From: Epiperipatus broadwayi
Taxonomy: Eukaryota; Onychophora; Udeonychophora; Euonychophora; Peripatidae
Reading direction: 5' to 3'
Assembly (NCBI GenBank): GCA_028023455.1
Contig: JAQFVV010000205.1
Span: forward strand, 913,353 to 977,352
DNA: 64,000 nucleotides
Positions 24,505 to 35,763 of this stretch are shown in pieces. The position numbers and the translations under genes were made by a program. Under the pieces are notes generated by a model. The model was not told the DNA's origin. It worked only from the letters and a program-made list of their open reading frames with translations, and ran no database searches. Within the stretch, counting starts at the first letter, position 1. The number at the start of each line of letters is the position of its first letter.

Positions 24505-24576
24505 GCATTGGTGGCCTAGTGGTTAGCATAGCTACCTTCCAAGCAGCTGGTCCGGGTTCGCTTCCTGGTCAATGCT
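24505..24576 (+). tRNA. tRNA-Gly (UCC)-like gene, possibly a pseudogene
   Basis: A 72-base cloverleaf can be drawn. The acceptor stem GCATTGG pairs with TCAATGC (one G-T); the anticodon loop is CTTCCAA, giving anticodon TCC for glycine; the T arm CCGGG-TTCGCTT-CCTGG pairs with one G-T. Much of the sequence, such as AGTGGTTAGCATAGC and TTCCAAGCAG, matches what is typical of animal tRNA-Gly(UCC). Against function: the D stem is weak (GCCT), the anticodon stem has one A-C mismatch, the T loop has TTCGCTT instead of TTCGATT, and no T-run terminator follows. An A-rich stretch comes after it instead, which fits a retrocopy. Confidence 0.7.
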
Positions 24577-25679
24577 TTGACATATAAAAAAAATATTATA
24601 GTGCTGTTTTAATTTTGCAGCGGAAAAATTATGCCTATATATGGATGTAATTTTTTTTATGTAAATAAGGCTTAATGTATAAATGTGGCATTTAAATATT
24701 CCATTTATACAATAAATTATGTCCAATATTTAAACATAATTTTCAACCGCTAAATTAATACAGCAGTATCATTTTAGTAGGTGTCTGTTGAAAGTTTTCT
24801 TAGTGCATTGTAAAAGTCTTGAATTTCAACTTTTCTCTTTTCATAATACTCTATTACTATGAGTTTATAAGAATTATAGTAACAATATGTCACCTTGAAT
24901 AAAATGTTAATGAAAGATGTTATTAATATTCGTATATAATGACAAAAAAAGAAAAATTAAAGAGGACTGATCCATTAATAATGAAAACTTACTAATAAAG
25001 AGACTTGAACGTATAATTTTATACTTCTGGTCTTTAACAGTTGTCTTTTGATAAAAGTAATCAGCTCAAAATAAAGTTTTACATTTAGTGTTTTCCACAT
25101 TTCATCTGTTTATGAAACAGTATTAGTATTAATTCATTATAGTTAATATACTATACATGTAATGCATTGTAATTTCTAGATCTAAGTCAGTTGTTAAACT
25201 ATGTTCTCAAATATTATGGATATTTTTAAAAACACATTGTTACCTATATATTGTTATTCTGACCTTGTTTTTTTTAATTTCATTCTCTTACACACACACA
25301 TGCATGCACACAAATGGGTATTCAGCTTAGAATGTTTTTAAGCAACCATTTCATAGCCAACTTGTTCATTCAGTTGTGAGTTTATTGTTGAATATTTAGA
25401 TATATATAATGGAATATAAAGTAATAGAGGGAAACTATAAAGTTTAGCTATTGGTAATTTTTATTCTGTTTTTTAAAAAATCAAATTAATTGAGTGATTA
25501 ATTATTCAGATCACATGATATTTGAGCATCAGAAATGACAGATTAATATTTAGTCTGGGAATGATTAACCCTCAAGTTTGGCACTGAGCTAATTTTTACA
25601 GATACACATCATTTTTATTGTTCTTTTATAAAGAAAAGTTAGAAACTAACAGCAAGGAGAAAAGCAGCAATGATAGAGA
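24577..25679. other. Unassigned AT-rich DNA
   Basis: No gene was seen. A short CA-rich run lies at about 25291-25312. Confidence 0.5.
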
Positions 25680-25785
25680 GATGGACATAAGAATTAAAAT
25701 TTTTGGGGTCAAAGCCCAATTTTTGATTGTGGTGCTTGAAAATTACATGACTTCCATGTGAATAATCATTTGATTATGATATATA
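25680..25785 (+). mobile_element. tRNA-derived SINE, family 1, decayed tail
   Basis: GGGGTCAAAGCCCAATTTTT and GTGGTGCTTGAAAATTACAT, then AATAATCATTTGATTATG, follow the tail order of family 1. The head is not recognisable. Confidence 0.45.
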
Positions 25786-26513
25786 CACTCACAAACATAT
25801 ATATATGTTGAATTAAATATTTTCATGGATTGTTATTATAATAAAAAATAGCTTTAAAGAGCTTTTATCCATATAAACAGAGATAACTTTTGATGTCATC
25901 AGGAAACTCAATAATTACTAATTAACAGTCCTCCTGAGGTTAAACAAGTTTTCTCCATTAACTTATAATAACTCTTTTGTTGAGCTTCATTGAAATAAAA
26001 TGTATAACCATCAAAAACATAAAGAATCTGTAGTTCATTCTATCTTTTTCATTTATTATTGTGTGAACATTATTTATAAATAGCTTGGGGTGGATCTGGT
26101 TACTTCTGTTTAAATTTCATATATATATAATAGAGATTCTATTTTTAAATTTAACTAAACTTTGCAGACATAATGTTTTAAAGGTAAACAACGAATCAAA
26201 CTGGAAGGTTGTCCTGGTTAAGAAAACAGTGGTGCACTATCAGAGCTACAGTCTAATTAAATATGTTTTCTTTTGATTTGATTATAACTCTGACAGTATG
26301 CTAACATATTCTCAGACTGTGCAGTCACTTTTGAGTGGTTGTTATTTTTAAAATATTATTATTGCAGATTTTAATTATATTTAAAAGCAGAATTCCCATT
26401 TATAAAATATTTCAATCCCTGTATAATTCATTAAAAATATTAAAGTATATAATATATATAAATAAATTTAAATTTAATATTTTTATGGTTAATATAGATG
26501 TAAATCAATTAGA
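25786..26513. other. Unassigned AT-rich DNA
   Basis: No gene was seen. The short open frames 26085-26276 and 26335-26556 are AT-driven and have no motif. Confidence 0.5.
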
Positions 26514-26725
26514 AACTAGGATAATCATTCTTTATAAGAAGTTAAATCCAAACTAGGATAATCATTCATTATAAGAAGTTAAATCCATACTTAAAGTGTA
26601 TTGATGGACAGCATCCAATCAGATACAGTTCTATGGGCTGAATGTAAACAATAACAAATCTGTCTAAACTACCACTAACCAAAAAAGGAGACCTTAACTA
26701 TGGATTTAACTTCATATATATATAA
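26514..26725. repeat. 37-bp tandem duplication joined to a small inverted repeat
   Basis: AACTAGGATAATCATTC followed by TTATAAGAAGTTAAATCCA occurs at 26514 and again at 26551 (period 37). The second copy's AAGTTAAATCCATACTTAA is repeated in reverse at about 26696-26713 (TTAACTATGGATTTAACTT), enclosing about 95 bp. This looks like a small MITE-like element with one end duplicated. Confidence 0.65.
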
Positions 26726-26760
26726 TGGTCACTCCTTTTTCTAATTAATTTACACACCCA

Positions 26761-26763
<3 letters not shown>

Positions 26764-26798
<35 letters not shown>
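26764..26798. repeat. (AT)n microsatellite
   Basis: An uninterrupted AT dinucleotide run. Confidence 0.95.
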
Positions 26799-26799
<1 letters not shown>

Positions 26800-26837
26800 A
26801 TTAAAACATTTAAGGCATAAATCTAAACTAGTCAATA

Positions 26838-27420
26838 AATAATCAAAATTACCCCAAATTCACTACTGAATTAGACTAGTCAAGAAAATAAACTCTAAAA
26901 CACTACCAATAGTTTCACTGCTATAAGCAGATTTCTGAAGTGTAAAGAACTACAAAATAACATATTTATACTAAGCATTACCCACAATTCCACTTACCTC
27001 CCTTACACCCTTAATATTAAAAGAATTTTTAACTAATTTAATTGCTTCAGAATCATAAATTTTTAATAATAAAGATTTTTTAATTCTGCTTTTTATTTCA
27101 TTTCTCTCAAAGAAGACAATCTTCATCAAAATTAATAGTGTGGCCTGTATCTTTTTCATGGATATAAAAAGAACTATGATATTCATTTCTAACCCTATTT
27201 TTATGTATCTTTATCTTTCATTTAAGTTCAAACTACTCTGACCTATATATACCTTCTTACAAAAACAAGGGATAATATATACTACTCCAGGAATAGTCTT
27301 TCTATCAAAAATTTCCCTTTGTATTATTTCATAAATTATTCAAAGTACTACCCTTTTCCAATAAATTTTCTTATTTCCAAACAAATTACTATTTTTTACG
27401 ATAAGTGAAATTCTGGGTAA
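26838..27420 (-). mobile_element. PLE GIY-YIG fragment, minus arm of a head-to-head pair
   Basis: Minus-strand frames read GVVYIIPCFCKKVYIGQSSL (GIY-YIG core, about 27280-27220), then HEKDTGHTINFDED-like sequence, FFERNEIKSRIKKSLLLKIY (27085-27025 region) and a C-terminus VREVSGIVGNA. The stop is near 26970. Downstream, the 3' UTR holds a hairpin-like segment (CTGCTATAAGCAGATTTCTG read on plus, about 26920). The RT part is missing. Confidence 0.8.
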
Positions 27421-27565
27421 TGTTTAGTATAAATATGTTGTTATTTTGTAGTTCTTTATACTTGAGAAGTCTGCTTGTAGTAGTGAAACAATTGGTCAGA
27501 GTTTTAGAGTTCATTTTCTTGCTAGTCTGGTTGAGTTGTGAATTTGGGGTAATTTTGATTATATA
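27395..27565 (+). mobile_element. PLE 3' end, plus arm of a head-to-head pair
   Basis: This arm is an inverted copy of the 26838-26990 end of the neighbouring minus copy. It keeps only the last codons and the 3' UTR (GGGTAATGTTTAGTATAAAT, then the hairpin region TTGAGAAGTCTGCTTGTAGT followed by AGTGAAAC). Confidence 0.8.
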
Positions 27566-28264
27566 TATATAACAAAATATTAAAAATGAAATGTTAGAAC
27601 TCTATAAAATATCAAAGTGATGAAAAATTCAAAAAGGGGATTGAATAAAATTAAATTAAATGCATATTTGGAATGGTAAATGGCAGGGAGTTCTGGTCTT
27701 ATGATTTTTAGAATGGCGTATAAAGATCACAAAGAAAGAATAGATGAAAGTAGAATTTGCATTGAGGGAAAAAAAGGTAGTGAGCTGCCACATAATAATA
27801 CCATAGAAAATTATGTCATTGAAGATATAAGCAAATTCTGGAAATCTTACTTGATATAAATTACATATCTTTTGGTTTTTTTACATCATTAAAATAATTA
27901 AAATGTGCAAAATAGTTATGCATTTTAATGATACAATGGTATACTAAAGCTTATAAAAATCATGTCCATTAATAAAATCCTTCATGCATGAAGTGAAGAT
28001 AAAGTACTTAATCCCTAAATGCATCTCCAATGCAGAGCATTCTCTTCAAACAGAAAATATTAGAAAAACATTGTGGTAGAGTATTAAATGTATAACGAAA
28101 AAATAAAATAATTTAAACTTACTTTCCCATGCTCCAAACTACATTCAAATGAACACCATTGGATTTCCAGTTCATTACTGAGCTAATGCTATGAATAATC
28201 CATGCTTTTTTCATTTTCAATATTTATTATTCTACTGAACTACAAACTAGCCTTAAATTGTATT
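27566..28264. other. Unassigned AT-rich DNA
   Basis: No gene was seen. Confidence 0.5.
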
Positions 28265-28400
28265 GTGATTTAGTGTAGTAGTAGGGTATTGGATCTAGAG
28301 TGTAAGGTCCTTAGTTCAGTTATGGTTCTTGCATTTCTAGCATTGGACACAATACATTCTTACATGATCCAAAATCATGGATGACATTATAAAGACCTAT
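28265..28400 (+). mobile_element. tRNA-derived SINE, family 1
   Basis: GTGATTTAGTGTAGTAGTAG, GGATCTAGAGTGTAAGGTCC and CAGTTATGGTTCTTGCATTT are arranged as in the copy at 19785. Confidence 0.6.
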
Positions 28401-28679
28401 ATGACTATTGTATAAATATATACATGCCTTTATTATCATATTGTTTGCTCTTGATTATCCAACATAAACATTGGACCAACCTAGATCTAGTCAATTATCA
28501 TACATTCGTAAGTGTTCATTTGAATCAATTCTGTTCTGACATTTAACTGACATTTATTTTCATCATCATCAGTAGACAAGATTTTTTTCTAAGTATTTTC
28601 ATTATTATAACCCTTTTTTCCTGTAATTAAAACTGTTAATGCTTAAGATGTAGTTTCATGCAATGAAAAGCCAGAATAA
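28401..28679. other. Unassigned AT-rich DNA
   Basis: No gene was seen. Confidence 0.45.
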
Positions 28680-28985
28680 ATTGTGTTAAGAGAGTGGTAG
28701 CACCATTAATTATCAAGTACTATTGTTTATTCATAGTACCCTGTTGCCAACCTACAGCTTTCTTCTGGTAGAATATTTAATGCAGGAGCAAACTTTACAG
28801 TGCAAGCCATAGTAATCAGTATATTACTTATCTAGTGCCTAATCATCCAATATCCTCTGACTAATTTGTAGCATGTGACCTTGATTAATGAGGCGCCTTG
28901 GATCTGCACTTGCTGTATGGAGAAAGTGGCTACTGTTTTAATAGCTTGTGTAAGCAGAAGAAATGGTGAACATATGATGTTTTAA
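28680..28985. repeat. Foldback repeat family, rearranged copy
   Basis: It contains GTAGCACCATTAATTATCAA, GTGCCTAATCATCCAATATC, TAGCATGTGACCTTGATTAA, then CCTTGGATCTGCACTTGC and the family end TTGTGTAAGCAGAAGAAATG with GTGAACATATGATG. The order matches 20283-20760 with changes. Confidence 0.7.
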
Positions 28986-29734
28986 AATATTTAATGACAT
29001 ATAAAGCAGATTATTTTTTATTCTAAATAATCTGATTTTATTTTCAGTATTTCGCAAATCATTCCCAGGATTCAATTCATTTACTAAATTAAATTACTTT
29101 TTTAAATTCTTGCCTCCATGTGTTTTTGTTAGATCTAGGGAGAGGGGCTTAAGAGGGGCATATAAGCCCGCGTGGTTTGTATATTTTAAAATTGTAATTA
29201 AATTCAAATAGAATTTTTCAAAAAGATTTATTAACTGATGAAATGTAAAGAAAAAAAAAGGAAACCTTTGAAGATGCAAATTTATTTCTTCTGAAAGATT
29301 ACTAGAATTAATTAATTATAGTGATGTGATGGTTCCACCCCCCCCCAGTTTTAATCAAGATACATCCTCATTAGCTGTAAATATTAAAAAAACTCTCTTG
29401 TTTTTTTTCTTTCATTAGAAAAAAGTTGAAAAAAATTACAAAAAAAAATGAAAATATTTTTATAGTGGAGGGGTTTTTTTTTATTAGTAGTTTATTTTTT
29501 TCAAAAAAAAAAAAAAAAAAAAAAAAAATACCACGACCCCTGGTGAGAAGTATTGAAGTTAATTAATGGTATTAATTAAGTAATAAAGATGATAAAAAGA
29601 GGCAAAAGATTAGCTTTAATTTAAAAAATATATTTATTGATATATTGAAAAATTTAATATTGCATAGTATTTTAAAGCATTAATATGAATGCTTATTAAA
29701 TATCAAGATCTATATTCCTGCTTCAGCTCTGCCA
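28986..29734. other. Unassigned DNA with C- and A-homopolymers
   Basis: No gene was recognised. A run of ten C lies near 29337-29346 and a run of at least 25 A at about 29503-29528. The minus frame 29094-29279 has no motif. Confidence 0.5.
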
Positions 29735-30300
29735 CCTAGTGTAAGTTTGAGTAAGCAATAGATGCAGATCCCTATTCAGTGCAGTGTATCCATATCATCA
29801 AACTAGTTTCTAACTTATGGTTTTCATCAACGAGAAGATTTGAACCTGATTTAAGAACAGGCAAGTCATTCTGGATTTTTTTAGATTTAATGCATCTTTC
29901 CAATTTGCAGCCATCTTTTTTTTTTTGCTATCAAACTATTAGCCTGAATCTGAAACACCTTAATGTTTTGAATCTAGCCAACTTGATTGCCTAGTTATAA
30001 AAATCTGATGCTGGTTTAGTATTTAAATATTTTGGTGTCATCAGATTTTTTATTCATTGTAAACATCTATATTCCTTGGCAAAGAATGTTATAACACCAA
30101 TAAAGTATCATGTGACTTTGTAACAAATCTTTTTTTTTGTTATAACAAAGTTGACCAAAGAAAATAAGTGTTTATAGTTATTAAATAACTGATATTACCA
30201 AAATACACAGATTCTGAATTAGGATTAGATCTATGTAACAATGACACCAAATTGGCTTAGATTCAAAAAATTAAGATGTTTTTGAATTTCAAGCTGATAA
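29735..30300. repeat. Foldback repeat family, long copy
   Basis: It opens with TGCCACCTAGTGTAAGTTTG then AGTAAGCAATAGATGC, followed by AAACTAGTTTCTAACTTATG. Internal blocks TTTTGGTGTCATCAGAT (about 30030) and ATGACACCAAATTGGC (about 30241) are in opposite orientation. The small open frames inside it (29779-29994) belong to the repeat and are not genes. Confidence 0.7.
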
Positions 30301-30450
30301 TTTTGATTGTAAGAAAATAATAAATTATATCTGCTGGAGAAAAAAATGCATTAAATTCAAAAAAACTCAGTTGCATTAGCTTCATATCCAAAATTTCTCA
30401 CTAATAAAAGCTAAGGATAGAACACTACTGGATAAGGATTTATTAATCAC

Positions 30451-30596
30451 TACTATTGAAAATACTTGATTATAGAGACTTTACAAGGTGTCACAGAAGT
30501 GTAGAAAAGACAAGTAGATTTTCTACTATTGGAAATGTTTGATTATAGAGACTTTACAAGGTGGCACAGAAGTGTAGAAAGGACAAGTAGATTTTG
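30451..30596. repeat. 73-bp direct tandem duplication
   Basis: GATTATAGAGACTTTACAAG at 30468 recurs at 30541, and the whole 73-bp unit (ending GACAAGTAGATTTT) is present twice with only a few differences. This points to a recent local duplication. Confidence 0.9.
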
Positions 30597-31019
30597 TACA
30601 TAAAACTAATAAGTAGATTGTTGACCAGTCTTTGAGAAAGAGTATTATAGGAGATATATACTTTTTTCAAATAAGCTTAGAATTTTTACAATATTATTCA
30701 GTAAGTGCATATGTAGATATTTTTACTTGAAAAATAAAAATCCCAATATAACTTGGTTTAGTCAGACAAGTGACCAATGCATTGCACATAAAACAAGCAT
30801 GGAATTATAATCTAGCTTTCACTAGTTTATGATGCACATATCTTGTTTCATTTAATCCATGATTTTTATCTTTATTTTATGTCATAGTGATGTACATAAG
30901 TCATACTTTTACATAAGTATCTTCATTTGATTAAATATGAAAATTTTGTTTATGATATTGGTCTATTTCCATTATCTATTATTAAATGTTGAATATATAA
31001 AAAAAATTAAATTTTATTT
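30597..31019. other. Unassigned AT-rich DNA
   Basis: No gene was seen. Confidence 0.5.
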
Positions 31020-31300
31020 AGACTTTTCAAATATAAACAGCTTATTAGTAATAACACACAAATTAGCAATGTTTTGAGTAGTAGTATTCTCCATTCTTCT
31101 TCAGGTGTTGCTGGTCCGACCAGTGACAATATTAGCATAAGAATCAAACTCACACTTTTAGATTCTTGAATATCACATTTTAAGGTAATGTTCTAACCAA
31201 CTGATCTATTCTGGCAAAAGGCAACATATAGTACAAATTTCATATATTTATTTATTAGAGTTGGTTCAAATTCTCCCAAGTCTAACAATTTTTTTAATTA
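31020..31300 (-). mobile_element. tRNA-derived SINE, family 2, minus arm of an inverted pair
   Basis: Read on the minus strand: ATAGATCAGTTGGTTAGAAC (A-box-like), GAGTTTGATTCTTATGC (B-box-like), then CACTGGTCGGACCAGCAACA with CCTGAAGAAG. It ends near a TTATTACTAATAAGC segment. It is paired with an inverted copy at 31340-31640. Confidence 0.75.
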
Positions 31301-31339
31301 CTTCTTTTTAAGAATGAGATTGAATAGAGGCTCTTAGAA

Positions 31340-31640
31340 AAGAGTATTTAAAAAATTGAAAGACTCAGAAGGATTTGAACTAACCTTCATGGATAAATAT
31401 ATGAAATTTCTACTATCTGTTGCCTTTAGCAGAATAGCTCATTTCACTTGATCATTGCCTTAAAATTCGATATTCAAGCATCTAAAAGTGGTCTTATGTT
31501 AATATTATCATTGGTCAGGCCAGCTGTACCTGAAGAATAATGGAGAATAATGCTATCTGAAATGTTATGTAATTCCTAATCTGTGTTCTTTATTTGTATG
31601 TTCTTACTAACAAGTTATTTGTATGAGAAAAGTTTAAAGT
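31340..31640 (+). mobile_element. tRNA-derived SINE, family 2, plus arm of an inverted pair
   Basis: The head is damaged (GCAGAATAGCTCATTTCACT), but the body CATTGGTCAGGCCAGCTGTA and CCTGAAGAATAATGGAGAAT is kept. The flank TTTCTACTATCTGTTGCC mirrors GGCAACATATAGTACAAA of the minus copy, so the inverted duplication includes DNA outside the SINE itself. Confidence 0.75.
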
Positions 31641-32370
31641 TTTCTATACATTAAACATTTAATGATAGATGATGGAAATAGTCTAACACATTGCTACATC
31701 TAATATACCATCATTATAAACCTTCCAGCAAATAGAACATTTTGTTTGTTTTTAAAACCATATGTGCATATTTGGTTATTTTTTACCTTTTCACCACTTC
31801 TTCTGCCAAGTTTAAAACTTGCTAATTACTTATATATTTGTTTTTCAACATAGATATATTTTTGGTATTTATGCAACATAAATTTATGAATAGGTTTGAC
31901 ATTTTCTATCTAAAGAAAATTCATTATAATATGTTGTTCAATACTAGTATATTGGGTAGAGGAACTTTCGTTCAAGATATCCTTACCATGAGAATGACAG
32001 GTATTTCACTCTAAACAAAACAAGTAGCAGTGTAAAAGTTATTTTAAACTTATATTTCTGCTGCATGTTATCCATAAGAAATTAGAGTTGCCTGAAGATG
32101 TGAGTTTATTCACAAATTGTCTTCATTATTTGGCTTTCACTTGTAAACACATGCACACAACAATAATCTTCTAAAAATCTCATTTGTTTAGTAACCAGAT
32201 TAAAATAATGCAAGTTATATATTCACTGCCTAACGTTTTTAAAGATCAAGAAATCAAAATATTTGATATCATTTAATATTTAGATTGTTTATGTCATTTA
32301 TTTTTTCAGATGTTCTTCAAAATATGTTACAATTAATTACGAGATGAAAACAAGAAAACAGGATTAAAAT
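31641..32370. other. Unassigned AT-rich DNA
   Basis: No gene was seen. Confidence 0.5.
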
Positions 32371-32990
32371 TAAATACTAAATGACTAAAGTAATGTTTAT
32401 TGGATTTTCATAGAAAAAGCAAACAAGAATTGATAATTATGAATTAAAAATTAACAATAGCAAATACCTTAGTGAGATTATTAATGCAAATGGAAATCTA
32501 GTGAATGAAAACTAATCATAGAATTAAACCTGATTGAAATACTTTTGTTAGGAAAAAATTACTAAGAATTATGCTCACGTGTTTGAAAAGGAAGATTTTT
32601 AATAAATATATGTATCATTTCTTATATAAGGATTTGAAACTTGGGTACTTAACAGAAGAGCAATACAGACACTTTAGACTACCCATAAAATATGAAGTCA
32701 TGCACAGTGGGAGTAAAAGAAGCATTAAAAATGAAATGCTTTGGTAAAAGAACAAACAGGTATCATACGTTACTGAAAAAATTAAAGTGCTGAAATAAGG
32801 ATGGTCTGGATTCACTTCTACAAGACATGACAATAATTGTATAGGTGAAGTCTTAAACTGCCTTTCAAAAGATTGTAAAAGACCTAGAAAAAGACCAAGT
32901 GTATGATGGATAGATAAAGTTATTTGGAATGATGTGGAGGAAGAAGCTATGGTGATGTAAATGGTCCTTAATAAAATTTAATATTCACAG
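32371..32990 (+). mobile_element. RTE-type LINE fragment
   Basis: The plus strand follows the RT C-terminal region in several frames: TKVMFIGFS (about 32388), YELKINNSKYLSEIINANGN (32434-32493), GFETWVLNRRAIQTL (about 32630-32675), and then KRL-KT-KKTKCMMDR (about 32870-32910), the decayed form of KRPRKRPHVRWMDE. This is the longest RTE remnant by position along the family. Stops and frameshifts break it. Confidence 0.8.
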
Positions 32991-35344
32991 CAGTTTAACG
33001 ACAATAGTGTAAAAGGAACTGCTTTCTCTTTGTGTGTCCTCTCTCAAGATTTCCAACAACATTTGACAAAACGGAAACTCCAGATTAATTTCTGAGTTCG
33101 TGTCACAGTTGTTAAGTACTAATTTTCATAAATTCCTATTATTTACTTTGAGTTAATTTATTTTTTATTAAAAAGTCTCAAGAAAATGTTAAGAAAAAAA
33201 ATCTATTTTGCTTTCTTTTTTTAAATCTGTCTTATTGAAGAGTAAAGAAAAATAGTATCTTAAAAAAATAAAACTTTTTTACTATTTATAGGCATTTTAC
33301 GTCGATTATAGTCACGTTTTAAGATTATGTTGTCAGCAACCGTAAGTGAAAGATGTCTTTCTAACTGGATACATTTTCAATCACACTGGTAAAGCTGTTT
33401 TAAAAAGTTGGAGCTATTACGAGACTAAAAAAAAACATGTAAATATTATGACTAAGATTTTTATTATTATTTATCTTTCTGTTATTTCCCTTTTTGTGTG
33501 TGTATATATATGAAGTTACCCACAAATTATTAGGTACCGTCAAAGCAACGTTGTTCGGCGAACATATGAATAGTATTTATCCAATATAACGTATTTTATT
33601 TTTTAGGCTGCTGAAAAGTACATTATCGTGATGAGGAAATTCATCCACCTATTTGCCTACCACTTTATTTTTCTTCTATCAATCAACCTTTTCAAATACA
33701 CTTTTCTAATGAATAAGATTGTATCATGGTGTGTCTAAACTAGTACAAATTCAACTGGTCAAATGTATGTGCTTGCACGTCTAATCCCATCAAGTTACTA
33801 TCTTTGTGTAAGAATTCCAAGAAACTTTGTTAATGCAAGTCATCTTGAAATAGTTTTAGTTGATAACAATTCAAGTCAGAGATTTCTTAAAAAATTTCAG
33901 AAAACCCAATAAGAGTGTTGGGGTCCCTGTGTAAAGAACCATGTACCTTGTGAAAAATAGCTCCAATTCCTTCCAAGAGTATTGATTGAACTACAATAGC
34001 CTCCCTTTTTCAAACAGTATTTAACTGAGATGTTAATGGTTTCAATGTTGTTTGCTTTATTTTTTAATTTAATTTATGACATAATTGTATTAATATTTAT
34101 TTTACAAACATGTTGAAAATAGTCGATTTTTATAAACGTATATTTTGATTTATTTAAATATATATATATATAGGAATTAATTGATGCGTAGCAAAAAATT
34201 CATATTTCAAATAAAAATATATTTTAAATTATTTAAGTTTTGTTCTACTTATGCAATTTATTATTTTCCATTTATTTTTTAATTTATTCTTTATTGAAAA
34301 TCTACGTGGAATTTATTTGTTATTGCAATAAAATATTTATTTGATTAAAGTAGATTTTTTATTTTTCAAAAATATAGAGTTTCCACTAAGTTTACTTTTC
34401 AATTTAAAAAATTCATTTAGCAAGGTATATGTAAACTTAGATGAGTGTTTTTATATCTTGTGGTTTTGAAATTCAAGTTTTTATTTTTATTTTTAAAAAT
34501 CTTGCCTTTATTTACAGATTTTACCACATACTAAGCTACTATAAATAATTATTAATCACAATCTGATAAACACAGTATGTTCCAATGAGCAGGTGATTGG
34601 TTTTCTCTCCAAACTGTCTGCAGCGCCATCTACAAATCAGTGCATGTACTACATAGAGACCAAGTTTACAATTCATCACACATATCTTAATGTGCTACAT
34701 GCCTAAATCACATGTTACAACATGAAATGTGACAAACTTCATGGATCATTTTCAATGCTGTCCTTGATATCACAAAATGTTGCAAATCACGTGAAAATAT
34801 TTTTGTGACTCATGGCTTTGCACCATGAAAAACTTTGAATCATTTCAAATGTATCAGTAGTAGTTTTATTTGATTTACTTTTAGCATGTTATTCCATGAT
34901 AGATTAAGGCACAAAATACATTATTGGTGTAACTTATGATCCAAATTTGCCACCACCTTAATATTTTTGTGGTATGTAGCAAAATTATGTTGTTTTACAA
35001 CACATGTTCATTCAGAGATAGTTTGAAAAGAGAACAAATCAACAGTCATCTTATCATTTGGACCTGCTCACTATATAGTATAACTAAGATGAATGTGAAA
35101 ACAGATTTACATGTACATAAGGAAATTAGTTCTTTAAACCACACACAAACATGGAAGACAAAAAAGCCAGATACCTATAGCAATCCATAAAAATACTACT
35201 ATTTCCAGAATTGTCTAATGTGATTCCATTGTATAATGATGAAATAATTGTTGGTTTTCTTTATTCATAGATATAATAAATAATTATTTATTCATATATA
35301 TGCATGTGTGTGATTTGATGAACCAGTATGGTTATAAGTTAATA
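32991..35344. other. Unassigned AT-rich DNA
   Basis: No gene or clear repeat was recognised over about 2.3 kb. A TG/TA run lies at about 33495-33511. The plus frame 34936-35190 has no motif. A possible small relative of the foldback repeat (GCGCCATCTACAAATCAGTG, about 34623) is too short to call. Confidence 0.5.
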
Positions 35345-35450
35345 TATTCATAGTATTATTTCTAGAAGCTTCCATGTAATAAAAATATAACAGCTACTTA
35401 AGTATTATATTTTTATTATGCACGGAAGCTCCCGGAAGTAATACTATGAA
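35345..35450. repeat. Long imperfect hairpin, about 42-bp arms
   Basis: CATAGTATTATTTCTAGAAG followed by CTTCCATGTAATAAAAATAT pairs with ATATTTTTATTATGCACGGA followed by AGCTCCCGGAAGTAATACTATG, around a short ACAGCTACTTAAGTA loop. The right arm keeps CpG (CACGG, CCCGG) where the left has TG or TA, which suggests decay of CpG on one side. Confidence 0.85.
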
Positions 35451-35495
35451 TTCATTTATTCATGAGAATATTAGAATTAAGTTAATATATATGTA

Positions 35496-35763
35496 ACATT
35501 TTTCCAGTGCTTAATATTATATAATACTTTGAGATTAATTCTCATACTATTAATTTATTATGAAAATAAAATACTCTCAGACCAAACCACAAGTCAATAA
35601 TTTTTTTAGAGACAAGAATGAACTATTTAACATTTTTCCTGTGCTTAATATTATGTAATACTTTGAGATTAATTCTCTTACTATTGGTTTATTATGAAAA
35701 TAAAATACTCTCAAACCAAACCACAAGACAATAATTTTTTTGGAGACAAGAATGAACTTTTTT
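35496..35763. repeat. 134-bp tandem repeat, two copies
   Basis: ACATTTTTCCAGTGCTTAAT at 35496 and ACATTTTTCCTGTGCTTAAT at 35630 begin two copies (period 134). Both run through CTTTGAGATTAATTCTC and AAATAAAATACTCTC to GACAAGAATGAACT. A third decayed copy (CTTTGAGATTAATTCTTATA, then AACCAAATCATAAGACAATA) lies at about 35965-36040. Confidence 0.9.
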
